Part shown: piece after piece, positions 1 through 5,259 of the stretch | How the letters are laid out: each line of letters begins with the position of its first letter | Position numbering within the stretch: the stretch's first letter is position 1 | Origin: G039029935 sp039029935 | Lineage (GTDB): Bacteria; Chloroflexota; Anaerolineae; Caldilineales; Caldilineaceae | Length of the DNA stretch: 5,259 nucleotides | Assembly (NCBI GenBank): GCA_039029935.1 | Contig: JBCCFC010000989.1 | Span: 1-5,259 of the forward strand | Reading direction: 5' to 3' | Position numbers and translations under genes: made by a program | The notes under the pieces: generated by a model | Told to the model about the DNA's origin: nothing | The model's database searches: none | Seen by the model: only the letters and a program-made list of their open reading frames with translations

Positions 1-88
1 CAAATTCTACAGAAGTCGGACTTTTTTCAGCAGAGTCATTTATAGTCCCCAGAAGGGTGTATGTTATATCAGCGCATTGTATGAGCTA

Positions 89-97
89 TGGTAAAAT
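89..97 (+). promoter_or_regulatory. Possible extended -10 promoter element upstream of the DUF1697 gene
   Basis: The bases TGGTAAAAT fit an extended -10 (TG, one base, TAAAAT), which would start transcription near base 104 and give a leader of about 90 bases. I see no good -35 hexamer at the right distance (a TTGTAT at 77-82 is too close). This is therefore a weak call, made mainly because the DUF1697-decarboxylase pair needs a promoter and the stretch is AT-rich. Confidence 0.25.
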
Positions 98-124
98 TAT
101 AGCATAAATGAAATTGAAAGTCAT

Positions 125-158
125 TCGGGCTGTCGCCCGACGCTCAGGCAGGATGCCT
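125..158 (+). repeat. Two adjacent small hairpins in the leader of the DUF1697 gene
   Basis: TCGGGC (125-130) and GCCCGA (135-140) form a 6-bp GC-rich stem with a four-base loop. Five bases later AGGCA (146-150) and TGCCT (154-158) form a 5-bp stem with a three-base loop. Only a broken T-run follows (ACTTTTAG, about 163-170), so this is not a convincing intrinsic terminator. It could be a 5' UTR structure, the end of an upstream transcript, or one copy of a dispersed palindromic repeat. The pairing is seen directly; the role is unknown. Confidence 0.4.
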
Positions 159-180
159 AAGTTACTTTTAGTACAGAGAA

Positions 181-185
181 AAGGA
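181..185 (+). promoter_or_regulatory. Ribosome binding site AAGGA of the DUF1697 gene
   Basis: AAGGA within GAGAAAAGGATG lies 12 bases before the ATG at 198 and 9 bases before an in-frame TTG at 195. The spacing slightly favours TTG, but ATG is the stronger initiator and family similarity starts right after it. The two choices differ by one residue. Confidence 0.6.
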
Positions 186-197
186 TGAAATAACTTG

Positions 198-728
198 ATG
201 AGGACACAGGTTGCATTGCTCAGGGGCATTAACGTCGGTGGGCGCAACAAGCTGCCGATGCGTGAGTTGGTTGATGTGTTTGAGTATTTGGGCGCACACA
301 ATGTCAAAACTTATATTCAAAGCGGCAATGTTGTTTTTCAATGTGAAGAGCCGTTGGGTGTATCTGCTATCAGCGACACTATCAGGGACCGTCATGGATT
401 TGCCCCCCGTGTTTTTCTGATGAGCATTGAGCAACTTGAGCAGGCCATCACCGCCAATCCCTATCCAGAGGCGGTGGATGAACCCAAGACACTGCATCTG
501 TACTTTCTCAACACCCCAGCAGCGCAGCCAGAACTTGACGCCATGACTGCGTTGAAAAAGGAGAGTGAGCGGTTTCACTTGACAGAACAGGTCTTTTATC
601 TTCATGCCCCCAATGGCATTGGTCGCTCAAAATTGGCGGAACGGGTGGAGAAATTGCTCGGTGTGCCAACAACGGCGCGCAATTGGCGTTCAGCGGTGAA
701 AATTTTAGAACTGGCACGGAAAGTGTAA
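198..728 (+). CDS. DUF1697 domain-containing protein
   Basis: Complete 176-residue protein, the usual length for the DUF1697 family, which is widespread in bacteria and has no established biochemical role. Family hallmarks are visible in order: ALLRGINVGG at residues 6-15, YIQSGNVVF at 39-47, FYLHAPNGIGRSKL at 133-146, and the C-terminal TTARNWRSAVKILEL at 158-172. No signal peptide or membrane segment is seen, so it should be a soluble cytoplasmic protein. ATG at 198 is chosen over TTG at 195; both serve the AAGGA at 181-185. The stop is followed after five bases by the start of the decarboxylase gene, so the two are probably co-transcribed and may be translationally coupled. Family assignment is firm; function is unknown, and the decarboxylase neighbour gives only a weak hint. 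Confidence 0.93.
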   Translation: MRTQVALLRGINVGGRNKLPMRELVDVFEYLGAHNVKTYIQSGNVVFQCEEPLGVSAISDTIRDRHGFAPRVFLMSIEQLEQAITANPYPEAVDEPKTLHLYFLNTPAAQPELDAMTALKKESERFHLTEQVFYLHAPNGIGRSKLAERVEKLLGVPTTARNWRSAVKILELARKV

Positions 729-733
729 CCATC

Positions 734-2164
734 ATGCAGAATCTAACACCAGCGCAAATGCGCGCCATTGGCTATCAAATCATCGACATGATTGTTGACC
801 ATCACACCACGCTGCCCGACAAACCTGTCACACGTACTGGTACACGTGCCGAACTTGAACCGCTCTTGCGCGAACCGCTACCGACCACAGGAACCGACTT
901 TGACGAGATTCTCGCGCAACTCAAGCAAGATGTCTTCACACATATCATGCACGTCAACCATCCACGCTTTTTTGCCTTTGTCCCTAGCCCATCCAACTAT
1001 GTCAGTGCTGTCACCGAGGCATTGATTGCAGGGTTCAATGCCTTTAACGGTATTTGGCTGGAAGGGGCAGGGGCAGCGCAAATCGAGGTGATTGTGCTTG
1101 ATTGGCTACGCGAAGCCTGTGGGATGCCACCCTCATCAGGCGGCATCTTTGTCAGCGGTGGGTCAATGGCAAATATCACGGGGCTGGCCGTGGCTCGTCA
1201 TGTCAAGTTGGGTGGACCCAACCCTGATGCGATGGTCTACTGTTCGGCACAGACACACTCGTCGGTCGAAAAAGGGTTGCGGGTGCTGGGGTTCTATCCA
1301 CATCAACTGCGCAAAGTGCCAGTGGGTGCAGACTATCGCATTGATGTGTCGGCCTTGAAGACAATGGTCGCTGAAGATCAAGCCGCAGGTCGTCAACCAT
1401 TCTGTGTGGTTGCCAATGCGGGAACGACCAACACGGGGGCGATTGACCCGCTGCCCGCCTTGGCCGACTTTTGTGAAGCGCAGAATTTATGGTTGCATGT
1501 GGATGGGGCGTATGGTGCGGCGGCGGTGTTGTGTCCACGTGGCAAAGCATTACTGGCAGGCATGGGTCGTGCGCATTCACTTTCACTCGACCCACACAAG
1601 TGGCTTTTCCAACCGCTTGGCATGGGCTGTCTGCTGGTGCGTGAAGAACGCTGGATGCGTGATACCTTTCACATTTTGCCCGAATATCTGGCAGACACAC
1701 TGATCGATGGCGATGAACATCAGCTACGCGAGGTCAACTTTTGCGATCACGGCATTCAGCTTACCCGTAACTTGAGTGCGCTCAAGCTGTGGGTGTCGCT
1801 CAAATTTTATGGTTTAGAAGCCTTTCAAGAGGCCATTGAGCATGGATTTGTCATGACTGAATTGATGGAAACATTGCTGCGCCAAACACCAGGCTGGGAA
1901 GTCTACACACCTGCACAGATGGCGGTCATCAACTTCCGCTATGTACCGCCAACGCTTGCACCAGAGCAGCGCAATGCCTTTCAGTATCAACTGGTGGATG
2001 CGATTATGACGGGTGGCTTTGCTATGATTGCCTCGACGGTGTTAAATGGCGACACGGTACTGCGCGCCTGTCCGATTCATTATGGCACGACTGAGGATGA
2101 TATTCGGCGGACGGTTGAGTGGTTGGATAGGTTGGCGGCAAATCTGATGAACGAGGCCACCTAA
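734..2164 (+). CDS. PLP-dependent group II decarboxylase, aromatic-L-amino-acid decarboxylase family
   Basis: Complete 476-residue cytoplasmic enzyme of fold-type I, normal length for the family, which removes the alpha-carboxylate of amino acids such as Tyr, Trp, Dopa or Glu to give amines. Visible landmarks: HPRFFAFVPS at 76-85, SGGSMAN at 141-147 (cofactor phosphate region), AQTHSS at 172-177 with H175 as the ring-stacking histidine, NAGTTNTGAIDP at 228-239, HVDGAYG at 255-261 with D257 facing the PLP nitrogen, and DPHKW at 286-290 with K289 as the Schiff-base lysine. The flexible-loop segment NFCDHGIQLTR (335-345) has F336 where aligned animal and plant decarboxylases have the catalytic Tyr, so the outcome could be decarboxylation or an aldehyde-forming variant. 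ATG at 734 is chosen because the frame upstream overlaps the DUF1697 gene and lacks family similarity; GGAAAG at 718-723 is a plausible ribosome site. Substrate cannot be read from sequence alone. Confidence 0.93.
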   Translation: MQNLTPAQMRAIGYQIIDMIVDHHTTLPDKPVTRTGTRAELEPLLREPLPTTGTDFDEILAQLKQDVFTHIMHVNHPRFFAFVPSPSNYVSAVTEALIAGFNAFNGIWLEGAGAAQIEVIVLDWLREACGMPPSSGGIFVSGGSMANITGLAVARHVKLGGPNPDAMVYCSAQTHSSVEKGLRVLGFYPHQLRKVPVGADYRIDVSALKTMVAEDQAAGRQPFCVVANAGTTNTGAIDPLPALADFCEAQNLWLHVDGAYGAAAVLCPRGKALLAGMGRAHSLSLDPHKWLFQPLGMGCLLVREERWMRDTFHILPEYLADTLIDGDEHQLREVNFCDHGIQLTRNLSALKLWVSLKFYGLEAFQEAIEHGFVMTELMETLLRQTPGWEVYTPAQMAVINFRYVPPTLAPEQRNAFQYQLVDAIMTGGFAMIASTVLNGDTVLRACPIHYGTTEDDIRRTVEWLDRLAANLMNEAT

Positions 2165-2233
2165 TTACCAGCGTTGGCATCCCATATCCGCGCCATACCA
2201 TCATTACTATATCTTCTTTTTTCTTTTTTTGTC

Positions 2234-2261
2234 TTGACAGATCAATTTTTTTTGCTATACT
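2234..2261 (+). promoter_or_regulatory. Strong sigma70-type promoter with extended -10
   Basis: TTGACA (2234-2239) is a perfect -35. After a 16-bp spacer comes TATACT (2256-2261), preceded by TGC to give an extended -10. A T-rich tract just upstream (2212-2233) sits where an UP element would act. The predicted start is about base 2268. This is by far the best promoter in the window. It drives either a small RNA ending at 2391 or the leader of the gene at 2492. Confidence 0.75.
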
Positions 2262-2271
2262 TAATGTATTG

Positions 2272-2349
2272 ATGCACCTAACGCATCTCTTAATATTGTT
2301 CAGAGTTGTAACCGCGCAAAAAAGGGCAGTAAATATGTTATTGTATTAA
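2272..2349 (+). CDS. Possible 25-codon leader peptide inside the candidate RNA
   Basis: A short frame from ATG at 2272 to TAA at 2347-2349 encodes 25 residues beginning MHLTHLLILF and ending NMLLY, with seven Leu and one Ile. Its stop lies one base before the terminator stem, as expected of a leader peptide in transcription attenuation. Against it, the ATG is only about four bases from the predicted transcription start, so it would have to be leaderless, and it has no ribosome site. A frame of this length can arise by chance. Confidence 0.15.
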   Translation: MHLTHLLILFRVVTAQKRAVNMLLY

Positions 2350-2351
2350 CA
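2336..2351. repeat. 16-base inverted repeat TGTTA-N6-TAACA
   Basis: Perfect 5-bp inverted repeat, TGTTATTGTATTAACA, directly before the terminator. It can act as a small RNA stem-loop competing at one base with the terminator stem, or as a DNA operator about 68 bases downstream of the predicted start. The symmetry is seen directly; no function is shown. Confidence 0.35.
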
Positions 2352-2391
2352 GACCATTACTTTCACTTTAGGGGGTAGTGGTCTTTTTTTT
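2351..2391 (+). terminator. Intrinsic (Rho-independent) terminator
   Basis: AGACCATTAC (2351-2360) pairs with GTAGTGGTCT (2375-2384) along ten pairs, including one G-U, across a 14-base loop. The T-run is eight bases long (2384-2391), and its first T closes the stem. It lies about 115 bases after the strong promoter and 100 bases before the receptor start codon, so it ends a small RNA or attenuates the receptor gene. Confidence 0.85.
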
Positions 2392-2419
2392 AGCTCATTT
2401 AACAAATGCTATTGTAATA

Positions 2420-2452
2420 AATAAGTAATCTATCGAGACGAATAAGTGATTT
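2420..2452. repeat. Imperfect 12-base direct repeat upstream of the receptor gene
   Basis: AATAAGTAATCT (2420-2431) and AATAAGTGATTT (2441-2452) match at 10 of 12 positions, and both are followed by TATC after a one-base shift. The copies start 21 bp apart, about two helical turns, so a dimeric regulator could bind both on one face. The region is AT-rich, which raises the chance of a coincidental repeat. Confidence 0.3.
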
Positions 2453-2491
2453 TATCTCTCTAGCTTACTCAGAAGTTAATGGACGATTCTC

Positions 2492-5259
2492 ATGGATACA
2501 ACATCCTTAAGCTATGATGTTTTTCTTTCTTGTAACGATGACGATATACCTGTGGTGGAGGCATTGGCAAGCCGTCTTGAAGATGAAGCAAAGTTAAAGC
2601 CATTCTTTGCTCCTTGGCATTTAGTGCCTGGAAAGCTGATACAGGAGTCACTTGAAGAGGCGCTCGGGGCTGCATCAACCTGTGCTGTGTTTATTGGTTC
2701 AAGCGGAATCGGGTCTTGGGCCAATGAACAGATGCGTGTTGCTATCCAACGCCGTGTTGACCAGCGGGATTTTCGCGTGATCCCCGTGCTTTTGCCCGGG
2801 GCATCACGCGGGCAACGAGGACACTTGCCAGCCTTTTTGACACAAACGGTTTGGGTAGAGTTTCAGGAAGATTTGAAGGAAGAGGATGCCTTTCTTGATC
2901 TAATCGCGGGTGTCCGGGGTACACCTCGTGGACGTAGAGGAGTGGCATTATATGAAGGAGAACGTCCTTATCTTGGGTTAGAAGTCTTCCAAGAACAACA
3001 TGCTCGCTTCTTTTTTGGGCGGCGTGCGGATACAGATTGGTTGGTCGATTATCTAAAATCAAGTCGCTTTTTAGCCGTGATTGGTCCCTCTGGCAGCGGG
3101 AAGTCATCCTTGGTCCGAGCGGGATTGGTCCATGCATTGCGGCAGGATGAACTGCCCACTAGCAGCCAGTGGCCGTTGGCGATTATCAAGCCGGGTGAAC
3201 GCCCAATCGAAAGTCTTGCCATGTCTCTGGGCAATTTGACCAATCGGGTTGGCTCAATCCGTAATTTGATTGACGATTTACAAAAGAACACCCAAGAGCT
3301 ACATCTTGCTGTTCGCTATGCACTGGTGGACAAACCGAGCGATTATCGTGCGGTATTGATTGTTGATCAGTTTGAAGAGGTGTTTACACAGTGTCACGAT
3401 GAGCAAGAACAAAAAAGTTTTATTGATAACTTGCTGTATGCATCGGCGGTTGACGGTGGTCAGACAGTCGTTGTTTTAACCATGCGCGCCGATTTTTATG
3501 GCGAGTGTACAATTCACCCCGATTTGGCCGTCCGCATTACACAGGATCAAATGTTGATTGCCTCCATGACAGAGCAAGGACTACGCGAAGCAATTGTACA
3601 ACCAGCCCACTTAGTCGGGCTGACTTTTGAAACAGGCTTGGTGGATACCCTGCTTAACGATATTCAAGCAGAGCCGGGTAAACTCCCTCTGTTGGCGCAT
3701 ACACTCCTTGAGCTGTACCGACAGCGCGATGGACACCAAATGACATTTGAGGCTTATCGCTCTATCGGTGGTGTTCGTGGTGCCATTGCCCACCGTGCGG
3801 AGGCGATTTATAACGGTTTGACGGAAGCGCAACAGCAGGATGCGCGCCGTATCATGCTCCGTTTGATTCAACTCAATGAAACAGCAAAGGCAACGCGCCG
3901 CCGAGCGATGATGGACGAGCTATCACCAAGTGATGAACATACGGAAGATGTGGACAAAACACTGCAATTACTGATTGAGGGTCGTTTATTGGTCACAGAC
4001 ACCTTACAAGACAAGGACAACCAAGAGCAAGATGTTGTCGATATTGCCCATGAAGCCTTGGCGCAGGAATGGTCGCGCTTTCAGACGTGGATTGATGATG
4101 AGGCAGGTGCGTTACGTTTACACAATCGACTGTCTGAAACAACCAAGGAATGGACTGAGGATAAAGAAAGTAGTACCTATCTTTATCGTGGTAAACGACT
4201 GGAACGTGTTTTACAAGAGCTGCCAGCAGACGCGTTAAGCCCACAAGAGCAAGCGTTTGTTGAGGCAAGTGTCACCGAACAAAAAAAGGCGCAGCGAAAA
4301 AAAAGAGTCCGTATTTTGATACAAACGCTCGCAGCCGGGATTGGTGTCCTTTTGGTTGCCCTTATCATCATGCTCTATCAACGTTACAACAGCACTCGTT
4401 TATGGGGGCCGCATACAGGGTCTCCCGAAGATGGGGTTCTATCGTTGGCAATGTCTATACCAAACAATATCGCCAACGATGAGGCCATGTTTGGCAATGC
4501 AACTGCCGCTTATTATGCTGGAACCGCCAATATAGGGGTGGCGACAGGGATTCGACAGGATAATACCCTTTCATGGACATTAAGTGGCCGTGACGATGGC
4601 TTACCCGTTGTAACCCGGAATGACGGTGGAGAGCAGATCACAGAGGAGAAAGGCATCAATGATCTGACCGTTGATCTATTGGACTCAGAACGAGTTTTGG
4701 CCTTTGTCAACCATCAAGGCATCTATGAACGTGTTGATAATGGGGCAGAATGGGCATCGTTTGAACCAACCCTACCAGTGACAGGCACTTTTTACGATGC
4801 AGCGTTGAGAGGCAACTTGGCTTTGGTCGTTGTGCATGTCAACAATCAAAAAACACTTTATGCAACATCAGGGGTGGCAAACGCAGGGGAGACAAACACA
4901 TGGGAGGTTGCACATGGCAGTGGCGTCCTAGCGAAACAACATGTCCACGCGGTTTGGATTGCGCCGGGGCAAGATTTGGTCTATGACAGCGACGATGATC
5001 AAATTTACATCGGGGCAGAAGAGGGCGTTTATCAAAATGCAGCAACGCCTCCTTGGGATTGGAAACAGGTTATGGCATCTGATCCAATACGAGATATTGC
5101 GCCTGTTCCTGGTAATGGGCACGGCAATGATTTCTATGTAGCCACCTATCATAGATATACAGAGCGTGGTTATCTTTATCGTTTTGACACAAATACAGGT
5201 GTAGAGACACAACTACTCATGACCAATGATGCGCCATACAAACTTGCCCCATACTTCAG
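2492..5259 (+). CDS. TIR domain-STAND NTPase-transmembrane-beta-propeller receptor-like protein (3' end outside window)
   Basis: Open frame of 922 codons without a stop, truncated by the window edge. ATG at 2492 is the only sensible start: an in-frame TAA lies at 2477-2479, and TGGA sits 8 bases upstream. Domains in order: TIR (residues about 7-145) with SYDVFLSC, the BB-loop-like FFAPWHLVPGK and GSWANEQM, where W76 and E79 match the WxxE of NAD-cleaving TIRs. Next an nSTAND1-type NTPase (about 158-540) with FFFGR, Walker A GPSGSGKSS (198-206), Walker B VLIVDQFEEVF (288-298), sensor TMRADFYG (330-337), PGKLPLL (395-401) and DIAHEALAQEW (517-527). A basic stretch KKAQRKKRVR (598-607) precedes one membrane helix (about 608-628), predicting a cytoplasmic N-terminus. 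From about 640 come propeller-like repeats with tryptophans at 695, 754, 804 and 857 and lines such as GIYERVDNGAEW. These resemble BNR/YCF48/Vps10 blades more than WD40. Inferred role: ligand-gated NTPase oligomerisation that activates the TIR, in defence, cell death or signalling. Ligand unknown. Confidence 0.88.
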   Translation, partial: MDTTSLSYDVFLSCNDDDIPVVEALASRLEDEAKLKPFFAPWHLVPGKLIQESLEEALGAASTCAVFIGSSGIGSWANEQMRVAIQRRVDQRDFRVIPVLLPGASRGQRGHLPAFLTQTVWVEFQEDLKEEDAFLDLIAGVRGTPRGRRGVALYEGERPYLGLEVFQEQHARFFFGRRADTDWLVDYLKSSRFLAVIGPSGSGKSSLVRAGLVHALRQDELPTSSQWPLAIIKPGERPIESLAMSLGNLTNRVGSIRNLIDDLQKNTQELHLAVRYALVDKPSDYRAVLIVDQFEEVFTQCHDEQEQKSFIDNLLYASAVDGGQTVVVLTMRADFYGECTIHPDLAVRITQDQMLIASMTEQGLREAIVQPAHLVGLTFETGLVDTLLNDIQAEPGKLPLLAHTLLELYRQRDGHQMTFEAYRSIGGVRGAIAHRAEAIYNGLTEAQQQDARRIMLRLIQLNETAKATRRRAMMDELSPSDEHTEDVDKTLQLLIEGRLLVTDTLQDKDNQEQDVVDIAHEALAQEWSRFQTWIDDEAGALRLHNRLSETTKEWTEDKESSTYLYRGKRLERVLQELPADALSPQEQAFVEASVTEQKKAQRKKRVRILIQTLAAGIGVLLVALIIMLYQRYNSTRLWGPHTGSPEDGVLSLAMSIPNNIANDEAMFGNATAAYYAGTANIGVATGIRQDNTLSWTLSGRDDGLPVVTRNDGGEQITEEKGINDLTVDLLDSERVLAFVNHQGIYERVDNGAEWASFEPTLPVTGTFYDAALRGNLALVVVHVNNQKTLYATSGVANAGETNTWEVAHGSGVLAKQHVHAVWIAPGQDLVYDSDDDQIYIGAEEGVYQNAATPPWDWKQVMASDPIRDIAPVPGNGHGNDFYVATYHRYTERGYLYRFDTNTGVETQLLMTNDAPYKLAPYF

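Larger units (their letters stand above)
2268..2391 (+). ncRNA. Candidate small RNA or attenuator leader of about 124 bases
   Basis: Inferred transcript from the promoter at 2234-2261 to the intrinsic terminator at 2351-2391. Inside it GATGC (2271-2275) pairs with GCATC (2283-2287) over a seven-base loop, and TGTTA (2336-2340) pairs with TAACA (2347-2351) over six bases, touching the foot of the terminator stem. The middle (about 2290-2335) includes an A6 run and GGGCAG. I do not recognise a known RNA family such as 6S, tmRNA or a named riboswitch. It may be a trans-acting or antisense small RNA, or a cis leader attenuating the receptor gene 100 bases downstream. Boundaries are predictions. 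Confidence 0.42.
2165..2491 (+). other. 327-base intergenic region holding a promoter-terminator cassette
   Basis: No clear protein gene. In order it contains a pyrimidine-rich tract (2212-2235), a near-consensus sigma70 promoter (2234-2261), a stretch of about 124 bases with small stem-loops, an intrinsic terminator (2351-2391), and an AT-rich 100-base stretch with a 12-base direct repeat leading to the receptor gene. I see no terminator hairpin for the decarboxylase operon before the pyrimidine tract. I also see no second convincing promoter between 2392 and 2491, so the receptor gene may depend on read-through of the terminator or on a non-sigma70 promoter. Confidence 0.7.

Noticed and set aside
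13..28. Possible terminator AAGTCGGACTTTTTT at the left edge
   Set aside because: The stem has only four pairs with a three-base loop, mostly A-T, so it is too weak to call, although the T-run is suggestive of the end of an upstream gene.
168..605. 145-codon frame on the minus strand
   Set aside because: It is antisense to the DUF1697 gene, whose family motifs are clear, and has no ribosome site or motif of its own.
683..733. N-terminal extension of the decarboxylase from a TTG at 683
   Set aside because: It overlaps the end of the DUF1697 gene by 46 bases, adds 17 residues without family similarity, and the ATG at 734 gives the usual start (MQNLTPAQMR) and length.
1203..1700. 165-codon frame on the minus strand
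   Set aside because: It lies wholly inside the decarboxylase gene, and its translation shows no recognisable motif and is rich in Pro, His, Cys and Arg, as antisense shadows often are.
2212..2233. T-rich tract as the terminator of the decarboxylase operon
   Set aside because: No GC-rich hairpin immediately precedes it; the GGC and GCC triplets upstream are too far apart. It fits better as an UP-like element of the promoter at 2234.
2268..2391. Retron-type RNA or CRISPR-related RNA
   Set aside because: There is no reverse transcriptase in the window, no repeat-spacer pattern and no long paired arms typical of a retron RNA.
4412..5259. WD40 repeat domain, the usual partner of nSTAND1
   Set aside because: I see no GH...WD spacing in the repeats; the sequence looks more like BNR/YCF48 blades.

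Overview
This 5.26-kb bacterial window has three protein-coding genes, all on the + strand. Nothing in it names the organism. A TIR domain fused to an nSTAND1-type NTPase, a membrane segment and a C-terminal propeller is an architecture I associate with Chloroflexota, filamentous cyanobacteria and some actinobacteria. Moderate GC in the genes, AT-rich spacers and one near-consensus sigma70 promoter fit that but do not decide it. My tentative guess is Chloroflexota (inference only).

Left part (1-2164): an AT-rich leader with a weak extended -10 and two adjacent small hairpins precedes a DUF1697 gene (198-728). Five bases after its stop comes a complete group II PLP-dependent decarboxylase of the aromatic-L-amino-acid decarboxylase family (734-2164). 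The two look like an operon. The decarboxylase keeps the PLP lysine, the ring-stacking histidine and the pyridine-binding aspartate. By hand alignment it has Phe where the catalytic-loop Tyr of characterised decarboxylases sits.

Middle (2165-2491): a 327-base spacer that is not empty. It has a pyrimidine tract, a very strong promoter (TTGACA, 16 bp, TATACT with an extended -10), about 124 transcribed bases with small stem-loops, and an intrinsic terminator with a 10-bp stem and eight T residues. This is either a small RNA gene or an attenuated leader controlling the next gene. A 12-base direct repeat with 21-bp spacing lies between the terminator and the next start codon.

Right part (2492 to the window end): one large open frame with no stop before the edge (at least 922 codons). 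Its order is TIR domain, STAND NTPase, basic juxtamembrane stretch, single transmembrane helix, then repeats of a beta-propeller that is not obviously WD40. The predicted topology puts the TIR and NTPase in the cytoplasm and the propeller outside. It reads as a single-polypeptide, NLR-like transmembrane receptor with a probable NAD-cleaving effector. It is the most interesting object here, together with the promoter-terminator cassette before it. No link between the decarboxylase operon and the receptor gene is visible beyond adjacency.
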